Part shown: positions 40,725-51,993 of the stretch, piece by piece
Position numbering within the stretch: the stretch's first letter is position 1
Layout of the letters: every line of letters begins with the position of its first letter
Assembly: GCF_020510665.1 (NCBI RefSeq)
Contig: NZ_CP075187.1
Coordinates: 248,001 to 312,000, forward strand
Direction of reading: 5' to 3'
Length of the DNA stretch: 64,000 nt
Source: Dechloromonas denitrificans
GTDB lineage: Bacteria > Pseudomonadota > Gammaproteobacteria > Burkholderiales > Rhodocyclaceae
The notes under the pieces: model-generated
Told to the model about the DNA's origin: nothing
The model's database searches: none
What the model saw: only the letters and a program-made list of their open reading frames with translations
Position numbers and translations under genes: made by a program

Positions 40725-42742
40725 GACTTGCCTTTATTGATGCGTTGCAGTGCCCGAGCCAGATCCTGACGGACAAAGGGTTTGCCGAGCAGGGGGATGG
40801 TGCTGTCGGCGGCTTCGTCGATTTCATCGGTATAGCCACTCATCAGCACAATGCGTATCCATGGATGATCCGCACCGATACGGCTTGCCAGCTGCCGGCC
40901 ATTGAGCCCGCCGGGCATGATGACGTCGCTGACGACGATGGCGATGTCGGGAATGTGGGTGATCATTTCAAGGGCTTGCGCACCGTTTTCGGCTTCAATC
41001 ACCGGGTAGCCGAGATCGATCAACTGCTGGCGAACGACGCGCCGGACATTCGGTTCATCTTCAACGAGCAGCACCAGTTCTCCGCCATGCGTCAGCGGTA
41101 CATCGTCGTCCGGCAGATCGAGTTCCTCTTCCGGCGTGGTTAGTGGCAGGACCATCAGGACCGTCGTTCCCTGGCCGGGCTGGCTCTGGATCGAAATGCC
41201 GCCGCCGGACTGCTTGACGAAGCCATAAGCCATCGACAAGCCCAGCCCGCTGCCCAGACCAAAGCGTTTGGTCGTGAAAAACGGTTCGAACACACGCGCC
41301 AGCGTCGCTGCATCCATGCCTGTACCGTTGTCGGCCACTTCGATCATGGCGTAGCGGCCAGGCGTGACATCGAAAGCGGCCGCATCGGTGGTTAGCTCGA
41401 CCGGGCGGGCAGCAATGTGCAGCCGGCCGCCATCCGGCATGGCATCGCGCGCATTGAGCGCGAAATTGAGCAGGGCGCTTTCAAGTTGCCCCGGGTCGAC
41501 CAGCGCGTGGACCGAAATACTCGACAGGTCAGTCGAGACGGCGACCGATTCCGGCAGTGAGCGACGAACCAGCTTGCCGAGGTTGCCGATCAGGTGGCCG
41601 ATGTCCACCGCTTGCGGCTCAAGCGGTTGCTGGCGCGAAAAGGTCAGCAGCCGCTTGATCAACTGCACGCCGCGCCGGGCGGATTGCAGCGCGGGCTCGA
41701 CGAATTCGTTGACGCCGGCATCGTCCGGGCGATGGTCCTGGAGGGCTGCCAGATTGCCGATGATGACGGTCAGGAGGTTGTTGAAGTCGTGGGCCAATCC
41801 CCCGGTCAACTGTCCGATTGCCTCCATTTTCTGGGCCTGGACGAGTGCTGCCTGCATCCGTTTTTGTTCGGTGATGTCGTAAGAAAAGACAAAGAAACCG
41901 AGTGTTTCGCCTTCCGGGCTGATTTCGGGAACCAGCGTGCTGCGGGCAAAGAAGGCCTTTCCGTGACGGTCGACCTGATATTCGTAAGTAACCTGATGGC
42001 CGGAAAGCGCTTTCTTGACCGAGTCGCGCACGGCGCCATAGACCTTGGCCCCGATCACATCGGGGACGGCGCTGCCGATGACCGAGCCTTCCGGCAAACC
42101 GAACCAGTCGGAGTAGCCCTTGTTGGCGTAACGGTAAACCTCATGCTTGTCGACGTAACCGATCAGGATGGGAATGGTGTCGTTGATCAGGCGCAGGCGT
42201 TCTTCGCTGCGCCTCAGGGCGGCAGCGATGCGCGTGTTCTCGGTGTTGGCGCGGGTCAGGTTGGCATTGGCATTTTCGAGCTGGGCGGTACGGCGGCGAA
42301 CACGCTCTTCGAGCTGGATGTTCTGGTGTTCGGTCAGGTTCTCGATGTACCGCTGCTCGGTCACGTCGCTGTACAGGGTGACGAAACCCTTGTCGAGCAG
42401 CGGCTCCCCGCGTAACAGCAGAACCCGGCCGTTTGGTCGCTGGCGCTCCGTGATGTGCGGCGCAAAACTTGCCGCTGCGCTTACGCGCTCGGTGATCTGG
42501 CTTTCAAGATCGCCGGGGCCGTATTCGCCGCGTTCGGCATTGAAGCGAATGAAGCGTTCGAACGGTGTGCCGACCTGAGCCAGATCCTCCGGAAAATCGA
42601 GCAGGCGGAGAAAGGGCTCGTTCCATGCGACAAGACGCAGGTTGGCGTCGAAGACGGTAATTCCCTGGTCGAGCAGGTCCAGGCCAGCTTGCAGCATTTC
42701 GTAGCGCTGGGTGGTGTCGGGGGAGGGGAGCGAACTGTCCAT
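40721..42742 (-). CDS. PAS hybrid histidine kinase
   Basis: A soluble 673-residue kinase. It has a PAS-7-type domain (about 15-130, LDQGITVFDANLRLVAWN), a coiled coil, a second PAS (about 190-305), then HisKA with the phosphoacceptor His in GGLAHDFNNLL, and an ATPase domain. A C-terminal receiver domain (about 553-670) has LVEDEPN and an Asp in VVSDVIMPGG. No transmembrane segments, so it senses an intracellular signal. It is co-transcribed with the OmpR regulator. Confidence 0.92.
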   Translation of the reverse strand: MDSSLPSPDTTQRYEMLQAGLDLLDQGITVFDANLRLVAWNEPFLRLLDFPEDLAQVGTPFERFIRFNAERGEYGPGDLESQITERVSAAASFAPHITERQRPNGRVLLLRGEPLLDKGFVTLYSDVTEQRYIENLTEHQNIQLEERVRRRTAQLENANANLTRANTENTRIAAALRRSEERLRLINDTIPILIGYVDKHEVYRYANKGYSDWFGLPEGSVIGSAVPDVIGAKVYGAVRDSVKKALSGHQVTYEYQVDRHGKAFFARSTLVPEISPEGETLGFFVFSYDITEQKRMQAALVQAQKMEAIGQLTGGLAHDFNNLLTVIIGNLAALQDHRPDDAGVNEFVEPALQSARRGVQLIKRLLTFSRQQPLEPQAVDIGHLIGNLGKLVRRSLPESVAVSTDLSSISVHALVDPGQLESALLNFALNARDAMPDGGRLHIAARPVELTTDAAAFDVTPGRYAMIEVADNGTGMDAATLARVFEPFFTTKRFGLGSGLGLSMAYGFVKQSGGGISIQSQPGQGTTVLMVLPLTTPEEELDLPDDDVPLTHGGELVLLVEDEPNVRRVVRQQLIDLGYPVIEAENGAQALEMITHIPDIAIVVSDVIMPGGLNGRQLASRIGADHPWIRIVLMSGYTDEIDEAADSTIPLLGKPFVRQDLARALQRINKGKS

Positions 42743-42781
42743 GGGGCGATTCTAGTGCAGACGGTTGGTCGGCTTCGGGCG

Positions 42782-42798
42782 TGTAACGATTCGTTACA
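42782..42798. promoter_or_regulatory. 17-bp perfect palindrome, possible operator
   Basis: TGTAACGA and TCGTTACA are exact reverse complements around one central T. The site lies between the divergent hybrid kinase and acyl-CoA ligase genes, 102 bases before the ligase start. The size and symmetry fit a TetR- or GntR-type dimer. The regulator is unknown; it does not match the E. coli FadR half-site. Confidence 0.5.
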
Positions 42799-42899
42799 TT
42801 CTGCCAATAGTTGTGCAAGAGTGTTTTGACATCCTCACTAAAAAATTAGAAGCCCAAAAAGAGAACAGCGCTTTTCGAAAGAATCGTGAGGAGATATTT

Positions 42900-44540
42900 G
42901 TGGCAAGTCATCCCTATGCCGTCGGGCTCGATCAGAACCCGGCGAACTACGTTGCGCTTTCACCGCTGAGTTTTATCGAGCGGTCAGCCTTCGTTTACCC
43001 GAAGCGTATTTCCGTCATCCAGGGCGAGCGTCAATATACCTGGAAAGAAAGCTACGACCGTTGTCGCCAACTGGCCTCGGCACTCAAGGGGCGCGGTATC
43101 GGCAAGGGCGATACCGTTGCCGTCATGCTGCCGAATACGGCGCCGATGTTCGAGTGTCATTTCGGCGTGCCGATGACCGGTGCCGTACTCAATACCCTGA
43201 ATACCCGTCTTGACGCCGAAGCCATTGCCTTCATGCTGCAACACGGCGAAGCCAAGGTGCTGATCACCGATCCTGAGTTCCTCAAGACGGTCAAGGCAGC
43301 GCTGGCCTTGATCGAGGGCCCGAAGCCGCTGGTCATCGATATCGTCGATGCCGACTATCCGGGCGCTGAACGGCTCGGTGAAAAAGACTACGAGGCCTTC
43401 ATCAATGAAGGCGATCCCGATTTCGTCTGGCAGTTGCCGGACAGCGAATGGGATGCCATTGCCCTGAACTACACCTCGGGTACGACAGGTAATCCAAAGG
43501 GCGTGGTGTATCACCATCGTGGTGCCTATCTCAATTCGGCCAGCAACATCATTTCCTGGGGCATGCCGCCGCACGCGGTCTATCTCTGGACGCTGCCGAT
43601 GTTCCATTGCAACGGCTGGTGTTTCCCCTGGACGCTGGCAGCCAATGCCGGGACCAGCGTCTGTCTGCGCAAGGTCGACCCGGCACTGATCTTCGGCTTG
43701 ATCAAGGAACACAAGGTCAGCCACATGTGCGGTGCGCCCATCGTGTACGGCATGATGATCAATGCCCCGGCCGCGCTCAAGGAAGGCATCACGCATCAGG
43801 TCAACGGCCTGATCGCCGGCGCTGCGCCACCTGCCGCGATTATCGAGGGGGCGGAACAGATGGGGTTCAATATCACCCATGTTTACGGGTTGACCGAGAC
43901 ATACGGTCCGGCTGCCGTCTGTGCCAAGCACCCGGAATGGGACAAGTTGCCGATCGATCTGCGGGCCGCCCGCAATGGCCGCCAGGGCGTCAATTACCAC
44001 ATGCAGGAAGCGATTACCGTGCTCGACCCGGTGACCATGCAGCCGGTGCCCTGGGATGGCGAAACGATGGGCGAGATCATGTTCCGCGGCAATCTGGTGA
44101 TGAAGGGCTACCTGAAAAACCCGAAAGCGACGGAAGAGGCTTTTGCCGGCGGCTGGTTCCACACTGGTGACCTGGCCGTCGTGCATAGCGATGGTTACGT
44201 CAAGATCAAGGATCGTTCCAAAGACATCATCATTTCCGGCGGCGAGAACATTTCATCGCTTGAGGTCGAGGATGTGCTGTATCGCCATCCGTCCGTGATT
44301 GCTGCCGCCGTGGTGGCCAAGCCCGACGAAAAGTGGGGCGAGGTGCCGGCTGCCTTCATCGAGTTGAAGGATGGGGTGAAAACGACAGAAACCGAGATCA
44401 TCGAACACTGCCGCAGCCATCTGGCCCGCTTCAAGGTACCGAAGGTCATTGTCTTTGGCGAATTACCCAAGACCTCGACCGGCAAGATCCAGAAATACGT
44501 CCTGCGTCAGCACGCCAATTCGGCGCTCGCCATCGAATGA
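42900..44540 (+). CDS. Acyl-CoA synthetase (fatty-acyl/alkanoyl-CoA ligase)
   Basis: A 546-residue AMP-forming ligase of the ANL superfamily. The AMP-binding motif YTSGTTGNPKGV, a VYGLTETYGP segment, the GD-x-A hinge region and a C-terminal catalytic Lys in STGKIQKYVLR are present. GTG 42900 with GAGGAG before it is preferred over the longer frame from 42765. It resembles medium-chain or methylmercaptopropionate-CoA ligases (DmdB-like). It precedes etfBA and an acyl-CoA dehydrogenase, so fatty-acid or branched-acid activation is likely. Confidence 0.88.
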   Translation: MASHPYAVGLDQNPANYVALSPLSFIERSAFVYPKRISVIQGERQYTWKESYDRCRQLASALKGRGIGKGDTVAVMLPNTAPMFECHFGVPMTGAVLNTLNTRLDAEAIAFMLQHGEAKVLITDPEFLKTVKAALALIEGPKPLVIDIVDADYPGAERLGEKDYEAFINEGDPDFVWQLPDSEWDAIALNYTSGTTGNPKGVVYHHRGAYLNSASNIISWGMPPHAVYLWTLPMFHCNGWCFPWTLAANAGTSVCLRKVDPALIFGLIKEHKVSHMCGAPIVYGMMINAPAALKEGITHQVNGLIAGAAPPAAIIEGAEQMGFNITHVYGLTETYGPAAVCAKHPEWDKLPIDLRAARNGRQGVNYHMQEAITVLDPVTMQPVPWDGETMGEIMFRGNLVMKGYLKNPKATEEAFAGGWFHTGDLAVVHSDGYVKIKDRSKDIIISGGENISSLEVEDVLYRHPSVIAAAVVAKPDEKWGEVPAAFIELKDGVKTTETEIIEHCRSHLARFKVPKVIVFGELPKTSTGKIQKYVLRQHANSALAIE

Positions 44541-44544
44541 TCGC

Positions 44545-44583
44545 AGCCCCTGCCGTGCTGATGCCGGTGGGGGCTTCGTTTTT
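44545..44583 (+). terminator. Probable terminator or attenuator before etfB
   Basis: AGCCCC-CCG and CGG-GGGGCT pair with symmetric TG/TG internal loops, followed by TCGTTTTT. It sits between the ligase stop and the etfB ribosome-binding site. Confidence 0.5.
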
Positions 44584-44597
44584 CAAAGGAAACAAAC

Positions 44598-45347
44598 ATG
44601 AAAATTCTCGTCCCCGTGAAGCGGGTAGTGGACTACAACGTCAAGGTACGCGTGAAGGCGGATGGTTCAGGGGTAGACCTGGCCAACGTCAAGATGAGCA
44701 TGAACCCGTTCGACGAAATCGCGGTGGAAGAAGCCGTGCGTCTGAAGGAAGCCGGCATTGCGACTGAAGTGATCGCTGTTTCCTGCGGCGTGGCCGCCTG
44801 CCAGGAAACCCTGCGCACCGCGATGGCGATTGGTGCCGACCGCGGCATCCTGGTTGAAACCGACGTTGAACTTCAGCCGCTGGCTGTCGCCAAGCTGCTC
44901 AAGGCACTGTGCGACAAGGAACAACCGCAACTCGTCATCTGTGGCAAGCAAGCGATTGACGACGATGCCAACCAGACCGGCCAGATGCTGGCTGCGCTGC
45001 AGAACTGGCCGCAAGCCACCTTCGCCTCCAAGGTTGTCATCGCCGGCGGCAAGGCAGAAGTCACCCGCGAAATCGACGGGGGTCTGGAAACCCTGGCGAT
45101 CACCCTGCCGGCCGTTGTCTCGACCGACCTGCGCCTGAACGAACCGCGCTACGCCACGCTGCCGAACATCATGAAAGCCAAGAAAAAGCCGCTCGACACC
45201 GTCAAGCCAGCCGATCTCGGCGTTGACGTTGCCCCGCGCCTGAGCACGCTGAAAGTCGCCGAACCGGCCAAGCGCTCCGCCGGCGTCAAGGTCGCGGATG
45301 TGGCCGAACTCGTCAACAAACTCAAAAACGAAGCCAAGGTGATCTGA
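44598..45347 (+). CDS. etfB: Electron transfer flavoprotein, beta subunit
   Basis: The 249-residue AMP-binding subunit of ETF, carrying electrons from acyl-CoA dehydrogenases. The N-terminus [16 protein letters not shown] is typical, and an [11 protein letters not shown] segment is the nucleotide-binding loop. AAAGGAAA precedes the ATG. It is two bases from etfA and in the same unit as the dehydrogenase and quinone oxidoreductase. Confidence 0.95.
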   Translation: MKILVPVKRVVDYNVKVRVKADGSGVDLANVKMSMNPFDEIAVEEAVRLKEAGIATEVIAVSCGVAACQETLRTAMAIGADRGILVETDVELQPLAVAKLLKALCDKEQPQLVICGKQAIDDDANQTGQMLAALQNWPQATFASKVVIAGGKAEVTREIDGGLETLAITLPAVVSTDLRLNEPRYATLPNIMKAKKKPLDTVKPADLGVDVAPRLSTLKVAEPAKRSAGVKVADVAELVNKLKNEAKVI

Positions 45348-45349
45348 TC

Positions 45350-46279
45350 ATGACCATCCTCGTTATCGCAGAACACGACCACGCCAGCCTCAAGGCCGCC
45401 ACGCTCAACACCGTTGCTGCAGCCGCGAAAATCGGTGGCGACATTCACGTCCTCGTTGCCGGCACCGCCTGCAGCGGCGCCGCCCAGCAAGCTGCCGGCC
45501 TGCAAGGCGTGAGCAAAGTCAAAGTGGCCGACGCGGCCCACTACCAAAGCCAGACCGCAGAAAACCTGAGCGCACTGGTCATCGCCAACGCCGCCGGCTA
45601 CAGCCACATCCTGGCCCCGGCCACGACCTTCGGCAAAAACCTGCTGCCGCGCGTTGCCGCACTGCTCGACGTCGCGCAGATTTCCGAAATCACCGGTGTT
45701 GAATCTGCCGACACCTTCGTTCGCCCGATCTACGCCGGCAATGCGCTGGCCACGGTCAAGAGCGCCGATGCGGTCAAGGTGATCACCGTGCGTACCACCG
45801 CCTTTGACGTGGTCGACGCTGGCAACAATGCCGAAATCGAAACGCTCGGCGCCGCCGCCGACACCGCCCAAAGCACGCTGACCCATCGCGAACTGACCAA
45901 ATCGGCCCGTCCTGAACTCGGCGCCGCCAAGATCATCGTCTCTGGCGGTCGAGGTCTGGGCAGCGGTGAAAACTATCAGCAACTGCTCGAACCGCTGGCC
46001 GACAAGCTCGGTGCTGCGCTCGGCGCCAGCCGTGCTGCGGTCGACGCCGGTTTTGTGCCGAATGACTACCAGGTGGGCCAGACCGGCAAGATCGTCGCGC
46101 CGCAGCTCTACCTGGCGGTCGGTATTTCCGGTGCGATCCAGCATCTGGCCGGGATGAAGGATTCCAAGGTGATCGTGGCGATCAACAAGGACCCCGATGC
46201 CCCGATCTTCCAGATCGCCGATTACGGCCTGGTCGCCGATTTGTTCGAAACCGTTCCCGCCCTTGTTGCAGCCATTTAA
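45350..46279 (+). CDS. etfA: Electron transfer flavoprotein, alpha subunit
   Basis: The 309-residue FAD-binding subunit. The C-terminal FAD domain has [22 protein letters not shown] and [11 protein letters not shown]. With EtfB it passes electrons to ETF-quinone oxidoreductase encoded about 2 kb downstream. Confidence 0.95.
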   Translation: MTILVIAEHDHASLKAATLNTVAAAAKIGGDIHVLVAGTACSGAAQQAAGLQGVSKVKVADAAHYQSQTAENLSALVIANAAGYSHILAPATTFGKNLLPRVAALLDVAQISEITGVESADTFVRPIYAGNALATVKSADAVKVITVRTTAFDVVDAGNNAEIETLGAAADTAQSTLTHRELTKSARPELGAAKIIVSGGRGLGSGENYQQLLEPLADKLGAALGASRAAVDAGFVPNDYQVGQTGKIVAPQLYLAVGISGAIQHLAGMKDSKVIVAINKDPDAPIFQIADYGLVADLFETVPALVAAI

Positions 46280-46304
46280 ATCAAAAACATTCCGGAGATA
46301 AAAC

Positions 46305-48083
46305 ATGAGTAATTACATCGCACCGATTCGCGACATGCAGTTCGTCCTCAACGAAGTGGCCGGCCTCGCCGACGTTTGTGCCCTGCCAGGCAATGAGGAA
46401 TGTTCCGTCGATCTCGTCGAATCGATTCTTGACGAAGCCTCCAAGTTCGCCAGCGGCGTACTCGACCCGATCAACCGCGGTGGCGACACCGTCGGCTCTT
46501 CCTGCAAGGATGGCGTTGTCACGACGGCGCCGGGCTTCCAGGAAGCCTACAAGCTGTTCTGTGAAACCGGCTGGAACGCCATGCCTTTCTCGCCGGAATT
46601 CGGCGGCCAGGGCTTGCCGGCTGTGGTCACGATGGCGGTCAATGAAATGTGGAAGTCGTCCAACATGGCATTCGCCCTGTGCCCGATGCTGACCGGTGGC
46701 GCCATCGAAGCCATCGCTCACCACGCTTCCGACGAACTGAAGCAGAAATACCTACCGAAGATGGTCGAAGGTGTCTGGTCCGGCACGATGAACCTGACCG
46801 AGCCGAATGCCGGCTCCGATCTGGCCGCGATCAGCTCGAAGGCCAAGGCCGTGGGCGACGGTACCTACCTGGTTTCCGGCACCAAGATCTTCATCACCTG
46901 GGGTGAAAACGACTGCGCCGAAAACATCATCCACCTCGTGCTGGCTCGCCTGCCGGATGCGCCGTCCGGTCTGAAGGGTATTTCGCTGTTCCTCGTGCCG
47001 AAGTTCCTGGTCAATGAAGACGGCTCGCTCGGCAAGCGCAATGACCTGATCTGTTCCTCGATCGAACACAAGCTCGGCATCCACGGCAGCCCGACCGCCG
47101 TCATGTCCTACGGCGACAACGACAACTGCGTCGGCTACCTGATTGGCGAAGAAAACAAGGGCGTCGGCTACATGTTCACGATGATGAACCACGCCCGCGT
47201 CAATGTCGGTCTGGAAGGTGTCGGTATTGCCGAACGCGCTTACCAGCACGCACTGTGGTACGCCCGCGAACGCGTTCAGGGCAAGATCATCGGCGACAAG
47301 TCCGATGAGAAGAAGACCATTCTGCACCATCCGGATGTCCGTCGTCTGCTGATGGAAGTGAAGTCGCGGACCGAAGCCATGCGTACGCTGGCTTATTACG
47401 CCGCCGCCCAGATTGACAAGGCACATGCCGGCGACGCCGTCGCGCAGGCCCGCATCGACCTGCTGACCCCGGTCGTCAAGGGCTGGAGCACCGAACAGGG
47501 CGTCGAGCTGTCGTCCACCGCGCTGCAAGTTTTCGGTGGGGTCGGTTTCGTCGAGGAAACGGGCGCTGCGCAGTACTACCGCGATTCCCGCATCACCACT
47601 ATTTACGAAGGTACGACGGCTATTCAGGCGAATGACCTGGTTGGCCGCAAGCTGGCCCGTGAAAAAGTGCCGGGTGCCGGGATGAAGGCGCTGATCGCCG
47701 AAATGACCGCCACGGCCGACGAACTGGCCGGCAATGCACAACTGGCCGGTATCGCCGCCAATCTGAAAAACGGCATTGCCGCCTTGTCGACCGCAGCAGA
47801 GTGGATTCTCGCCAACTACGAGAGTGCGCCGCAGGCTGTGCATGCCGGTTCCGTGCCTTTCCTCAAGCTGACCGGCATCGTGGTCGGCGGCTGGCTGATG
47901 GCCAAGTCGGCCGGTATTGCCGCTCAACATATCGCTGCTGGCACGACCGACGATTTCTACAAGGCCAAGCTGGCCACGGCGAATTACTTTGCCGCTCACC
48001 AGCTGCCGTTTGCCGCGGCTTACGCGGCTGAAATCATCGGCGGTGCGGACTCGGTCTTCGGCCTGCCTGAAAACCTGTTCTGA
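46305..48083 (+). CDS. Acyl-CoA dehydrogenase, 590-residue type
   Basis: A flavin acyl-CoA dehydrogenase of 592 residues, longer than the usual 380. It has the N-terminal, middle ([13 protein letters not shown]) and C-terminal domains plus an extra C-terminal domain of about 130 residues. The FAD-interacting GGVGFVEET and [13 protein letters not shown] segments are present. The architecture matches the DmdC/long-chain-like subfamily. Substrate chain length is not predictable. It donates electrons to the neighbouring ETF. Confidence 0.92.
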   Translation: MSNYIAPIRDMQFVLNEVAGLADVCALPGNEECSVDLVESILDEASKFASGVLDPINRGGDTVGSSCKDGVVTTAPGFQEAYKLFCETGWNAMPFSPEFGGQGLPAVVTMAVNEMWKSSNMAFALCPMLTGGAIEAIAHHASDELKQKYLPKMVEGVWSGTMNLTEPNAGSDLAAISSKAKAVGDGTYLVSGTKIFITWGENDCAENIIHLVLARLPDAPSGLKGISLFLVPKFLVNEDGSLGKRNDLICSSIEHKLGIHGSPTAVMSYGDNDNCVGYLIGEENKGVGYMFTMMNHARVNVGLEGVGIAERAYQHALWYARERVQGKIIGDKSDEKKTILHHPDVRRLLMEVKSRTEAMRTLAYYAAAQIDKAHAGDAVAQARIDLLTPVVKGWSTEQGVELSSTALQVFGGVGFVEETGAAQYYRDSRITTIYEGTTAIQANDLVGRKLAREKVPGAGMKALIAEMTATADELAGNAQLAGIAANLKNGIAALSTAAEWILANYESAPQAVHAGSVPFLKLTGIVVGGWLMAKSAGIAAQHIAAGTTDDFYKAKLATANYFAAHQLPFAAAYAAEIIGGADSVFGLPENLF

Positions 48084-48085
48084 GC

Positions 48086-49729
48086 ATGAACATGCGTACA
48101 GATCGCGATGCGATGGAATACGACGTCGTAATCATCGGCGGCGGCCCTTCGGGGCTGTCGGCGGCGATCCGCGTCAAGCAGCTGGCCGAGCAGGCCGGTC
48201 GGGAAGTGTCGGTTTGCCTGCTGGAAAAAGGGGGCGAAATCGGGGCGCACATTCTGTCCGGTGCCGTGCTGGAGCCGCATGCGCTGGCCGAACTTTTCCC
48301 CGACTGGAAAGAGCGTGGCGCGCCCCTGAATACCCCGGCGGGTGAGGATCGCCTGCTTTTCCTGACTGAAGGTGGTTCGCACAAGTTGCCGACGCCGCCG
48401 CAGATGGGCAATCACGGCAATTACATCATCAGCCTGGGTAACCTTTGTCGCTGGCTGGGTGAGCAGGCCGAAGCGCTGGGTGTCGAGATTTATCCCGGTT
48501 TCGCTGCGGCTGAACTGCTTTATCACGCAGATGGTTCGGTCAAGGGCGTTGCGACCGGTGACCTCGGTATCGGCAAGAACGGCGAGCAAACGCACAACTT
48601 CCAGCCGGGGATGGAACTCCATGCCCGACAGACGATTTTTGCCGAAGGTTGCCGTGGTTCGCTGACCAAGGAACTGTGGGCAAAATTCAACTTGCGCGAT
48701 GGTGTCGACCCGCAAACTTACGGTATCGGTATCAAGGAATTGTGGGAAATCGATCCGGCCAAGCATCAGCCCGGCCTGATCGTGCACACAGTGGGCTGGC
48801 CGCTGCAGAGCGACACCTATGGCGGTTCATTCCTCTACCACCTGGAGAACAATCTGGTGGCAGTCGGCATGGTTGTCGGCCTGGATTATAAAAATCCGTG
48901 GTTGTCGCCTTACGAGGAATTCCAGCGCTACAAGACGCATCCGTCGATTCGCGGTTATTTCGAAGGCGGCCGGCGTATTTCCTATGGCGCCCGTGCGCTG
49001 TCGGAAGGCGGCTACCAGTCAGTGCCCAAGCTGAATTTCCCGGGCGGTGTGCTGGTCGGTGACACGGCTGGTTTCCTGAATGTGCCGAAGATCAAGGGCA
49101 CGCACATGGCCATGAAGTCCGGGATGATCGCTGCCGAGGCAATTTTCGAGCATCTCGGCAAGGAAAATGCCGGGCCGGAAGCGACCGAATACGGTGAGCA
49201 GATCAAGCAAAGCTGGCTGTGGAGCGAGCTGTACAAGGTGCGCAACATTCGCCCGGCCTTCAAATGGGGGCTGTGGGGTGCGCTGGCTTATGGCGCGGTC
49301 GACACCTTCCTGTTCCGCGGAAATGCGCCGTGGACCATGCGTCATCACGACGATCACAGCCAATTGGCCGACAAGAACAGCCAGCCCAAGATCGACTATC
49401 CCAAGCCGGACGGCAAGCTGACTTTCGACCGCCTGTCGTCGGTTTTCCTGTCGGGGACCAACCACGAGGAAAACCAGCGTTGTCATCTTCAATTGAAGAA
49501 TGAAAGCGTGGCGATCAGCGTCAACTATGCCCGCTACGGTGCGCCGGAAACGCGCTACTGCCCGGCGGGTGTCTATGAAATCGTCGGCGAAGAGGAAGGC
49601 TCGCCACGGCTCCAGATCAACGGTCAGAACTGCCTGCACTGCAAGACCTGCGATATCAAGGATCCGACCCAGAACATCACCTGGACGGTTCCGGAAGGGG
49701 GCGGCGGCCCGACCTATCCAAACATGTAA
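48086..49729 (+). CDS. Electron transfer flavoprotein-ubiquinone oxidoreductase
   Basis: A 547-residue membrane-associated flavoprotein that oxidises ETF and reduces ubiquinone. The FAD-binding [11 protein letters not shown] segment is at about residues 19-29, followed by [16 protein letters not shown]-terminal 4Fe-4S ferredoxin-like segment has Cys residues in YCPAGVYE and [10 protein letters not shown]. It starts two bases after the acyl-CoA dehydrogenase stop. Together with etfBA it completes a path from acyl-CoA oxidation to the quinone pool. Confidence 0.95.
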   Translation: MNMRTDRDAMEYDVVIIGGGPSGLSAAIRVKQLAEQAGREVSVCLLEKGGEIGAHILSGAVLEPHALAELFPDWKERGAPLNTPAGEDRLLFLTEGGSHKLPTPPQMGNHGNYIISLGNLCRWLGEQAEALGVEIYPGFAAAELLYHADGSVKGVATGDLGIGKNGEQTHNFQPGMELHARQTIFAEGCRGSLTKELWAKFNLRDGVDPQTYGIGIKELWEIDPAKHQPGLIVHTVGWPLQSDTYGGSFLYHLENNLVAVGMVVGLDYKNPWLSPYEEFQRYKTHPSIRGYFEGGRRISYGARALSEGGYQSVPKLNFPGGVLVGDTAGFLNVPKIKGTHMAMKSGMIAAEAIFEHLGKENAGPEATEYGEQIKQSWLWSELYKVRNIRPAFKWGLWGALAYGAVDTFLFRGNAPWTMRHHDDHSQLADKNSQPKIDYPKPDGKLTFDRLSSVFLSGTNHEENQRCHLQLKNESVAISVNYARYGAPETRYCPAGVYEIVGEEEGSPRLQINGQNCLHCKTCDIKDPTQNITWTVPEGGGGPTYPNM

Positions 49730-49826
49730 GTGAATTACCACGACCGGTGCGGCAATGACTGCACCGGCGAAAAAAATAGAGAACAGCACACAGCAGTTTC
49801 ATCCATCTATGTTCCCAGGAGGGGTC

Positions 49827-50141
49827 ATGTCTCAAAACAACATTCAGGCAAGAATCCGGAGCAATCCGAAATTTGCCGAAATGGTCAGCAAGCGTACGCG
49901 CTTCGCGATCATCCTGTCGCTTACCGTGCTGGTGCCTTATTACACCTTCATGATGCTCACCGCCTTCAATCCGGGCTTCCTGGCTCAGCCGATCAGCGAA
50001 GGCAACATCATCACCATCGGCTGGCCGATCGGTGTGATTCTCGTCGTCGGCTCGTGGTTGACCACCGGTATCTACATCAGCCGTGCCAATGGCGAATTCG
50101 ATACGCTGAACGAGCAGATTCTCAAGGAGTCGGCCAAATGA
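49827..50141 (+). CDS. DUF485 membrane protein (YjcH-like)
   Basis: A 104-residue inner-membrane protein with two transmembrane helices (about 26-47 and 60-82). It belongs to the DUF485/YjcH family that accompanies acetate permeases. ATG 49827 follows AGGAGGGG and is preferred over the start at 49755. It overlaps actP by four bases. It probably stabilises or regulates ActP; the exact role is unproven. Confidence 0.9.
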   Translation: MSQNNIQARIRSNPKFAEMVSKRTRFAIILSLTVLVPYYTFMMLTAFNPGFLAQPISEGNIITIGWPIGVILVVGSWLTTGIYISRANGEFDTLNEQILKESAK

Positions 50142-51805
50142 AGCGTTCCCTGATTGCACTTATCGCCGGCGGCCTGATTGCCTTTGCCGCCGTTGCCGCG
50201 CCGGGCGCCATCGAAGGCGTCCAGAAGCAGCCGGTCAATGTCAGCGCCATCGCCATGTTCATGGTCTTCGTGCTGGCCACGCTGGGCATTACTTACTGGG
50301 CCTCGGCACGCACCAAGTCGACTTCCGATTTCTACACGGCTGGCGGCGGTATCACCGGCTTCCAGAACGGTCTGGCCATTGCCGGTGACTACATGTCGGC
50401 GGCGACCCTGCTGGGTCTGACTTCCCTGGTTTATTCCAAGGGTTTCGATGGTTTCATCTACACCATCAGTTTCTTTGTCGGCTGGCCGATCATCCTGTTC
50501 CTGATGGCTGAGCGTCTGCGCAACCTCGGTAAATTCACCTTTGCCGATATCGCTTCCTACCGTCTCGACCAAAACCGGATCCGCACTTTTGCCGCTTTTG
50601 GCTCGTTGACCGTGGTGTGCTTCTACCTGATCGTCCAGATGGTCGGTGCCGGTCAGTTGATCCAGTTGCTGTTCGGGCTGGACTACACCATGGCTGTGAT
50701 CTGCGTTGGTCTGCTGATGATGGTGTACGTCACCTTCGGCGGCATGGTCGCAACGACCTGGGTGCAGATCATCAAGGCATGCCTGCTGCTTGGCGGCGGT
50801 ACGCTGCTGATGTTCCTGTCCTTCGCCAAGTTCGGTTTCTCGTTCGATGCGATGTTCAACCAGGCCGTTGCCGTGCATAAAGCTGGTATCAAGATCATGG
50901 CGCCGGGTTCGCTGATGGCTGACCCGATCTCCGCCGTGTCCCTGTCGCTGGCCCTGCTTTTTGGTACCGCCGGCCTGCCGCACATCATGATGCGTTTCTT
51001 CACCGTGCCGAATGCCAAGGAAGCCCGCAAATCGGTTTTCTACGCCACCGGTTTCATTGGTTTCTTCTTCCTCGTCGTGATCATCCTCGGTATTTCGGCC
51101 ATCGTCATCGTTGGTCAGGATCCGCAATTCTTCGAGGGTGGCGTGGTTGGCGGCAAGATCATTGGCGGTGGCAACATGCCGGTCATGCACCTGGCCAAGT
51201 CGGTGGGCGGCGATATCTTCCTAGGCTTCCTTTCCGCCGTTGCTTTCGCCACCATTCTGGCGGTGGTTTCGGGGCTGGCACTGGCCGGTGCTTCGGCTAT
51301 CGCCCATGACCTGTATGCCCGCGTGATCAAGAAGAACCAGGCAACCAGTGCAGAAGAAATGCGCGTTACCAAGATCGCTTCGGTCGGTATCGGTATCGTC
51401 GCCATTCTGCTCGGTCTGCTCTTCAAGGATCAGAACATCGCCTTCCTCGTTGCGCTGACTTTCGGCGTGGCTGCGTCGGTCAATTTCCCGATTCTGATTC
51501 TGTCGATGTACTGGAAGGGTTTGACGACGCGCGGCGCGCTCTGGGGCGGCATTGCCGGTCTGGTTTCCGCCGTTGGTCTGGTCATTCTTTCCCCGGCCGT
51601 CTGGGTCAAGGTGCTGGGCAATGCCCAAGCCATCTTCCCGTACGACCACCCGGCCATCATCTCGATGACCGCCGCCTTCCTGGTGACCTGGCTGGGCTCG
51701 GTGACCGACAAGAGCGAGCGTGCCGCCAAGGAAGCCGAGGCATTTGAAGAGCAGTACATTCGCGCCCAGACCGGGCTGGGTGCATCTGCCGCATCGGCTC
51801 ACTAA
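50138..51805 (+). CDS. actP: Cation/acetate symporter
   Basis: A 555-residue sodium:solute symporter-family permease for acetate and other short monocarboxylates. It has a cleavable-looking N-terminal hydrophobic segment and about 13 transmembrane helices, with the family motif [20 protein letters not shown] near residue 67. The ATG at 50138 overlaps the DUF485 stop. The long frame opening at 49730 is not used. Acetate entering here could feed the acyl-CoA and glyoxylate metabolism suggested by the upstream genes. Confidence 0.93.
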   Translation: MKRSLIALIAGGLIAFAAVAAPGAIEGVQKQPVNVSAIAMFMVFVLATLGITYWASARTKSTSDFYTAGGGITGFQNGLAIAGDYMSAATLLGLTSLVYSKGFDGFIYTISFFVGWPIILFLMAERLRNLGKFTFADIASYRLDQNRIRTFAAFGSLTVVCFYLIVQMVGAGQLIQLLFGLDYTMAVICVGLLMMVYVTFGGMVATTWVQIIKACLLLGGGTLLMFLSFAKFGFSFDAMFNQAVAVHKAGIKIMAPGSLMADPISAVSLSLALLFGTAGLPHIMMRFFTVPNAKEARKSVFYATGFIGFFFLVVIILGISAIVIVGQDPQFFEGGVVGGKIIGGGNMPVMHLAKSVGGDIFLGFLSAVAFATILAVVSGLALAGASAIAHDLYARVIKKNQATSAEEMRVTKIASVGIGIVAILLGLLFKDQNIAFLVALTFGVAASVNFPILILSMYWKGLTTRGALWGGIAGLVSAVGLVILSPAVWVKVLGNAQAIFPYDHPAIISMTAAFLVTWLGSVTDKSERAAKEAEAFEEQYIRAQTGLGASAASAH

Positions 51806-51860
51806 ACACTCTGCGGGAGAGACTCAGGGAGAACAGCAACCTGGTGATCTCATCCTTTTT

Positions 51861-51883
51861 GGGGCCTTCGGGCCCCTTTTTTT
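51861..51883 (+). terminator. Intrinsic terminator after actP
   Basis: A perfect six-base-pair stem GGGGCC/GGCCCC with a TTCG tetraloop, followed by seven T residues. Strong textbook terminator. Confidence 0.92.
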
Positions 51884-51993
51884 GCCCATCAAATGGCCTG
51901 TCTTTACAAAAATTAGCAAATTCGATGTTTTCATGGGATATGATCAAAACGCATTAAAAGTATTACTAAAGGCAGAGAGCCTTGGAGAGCAAA

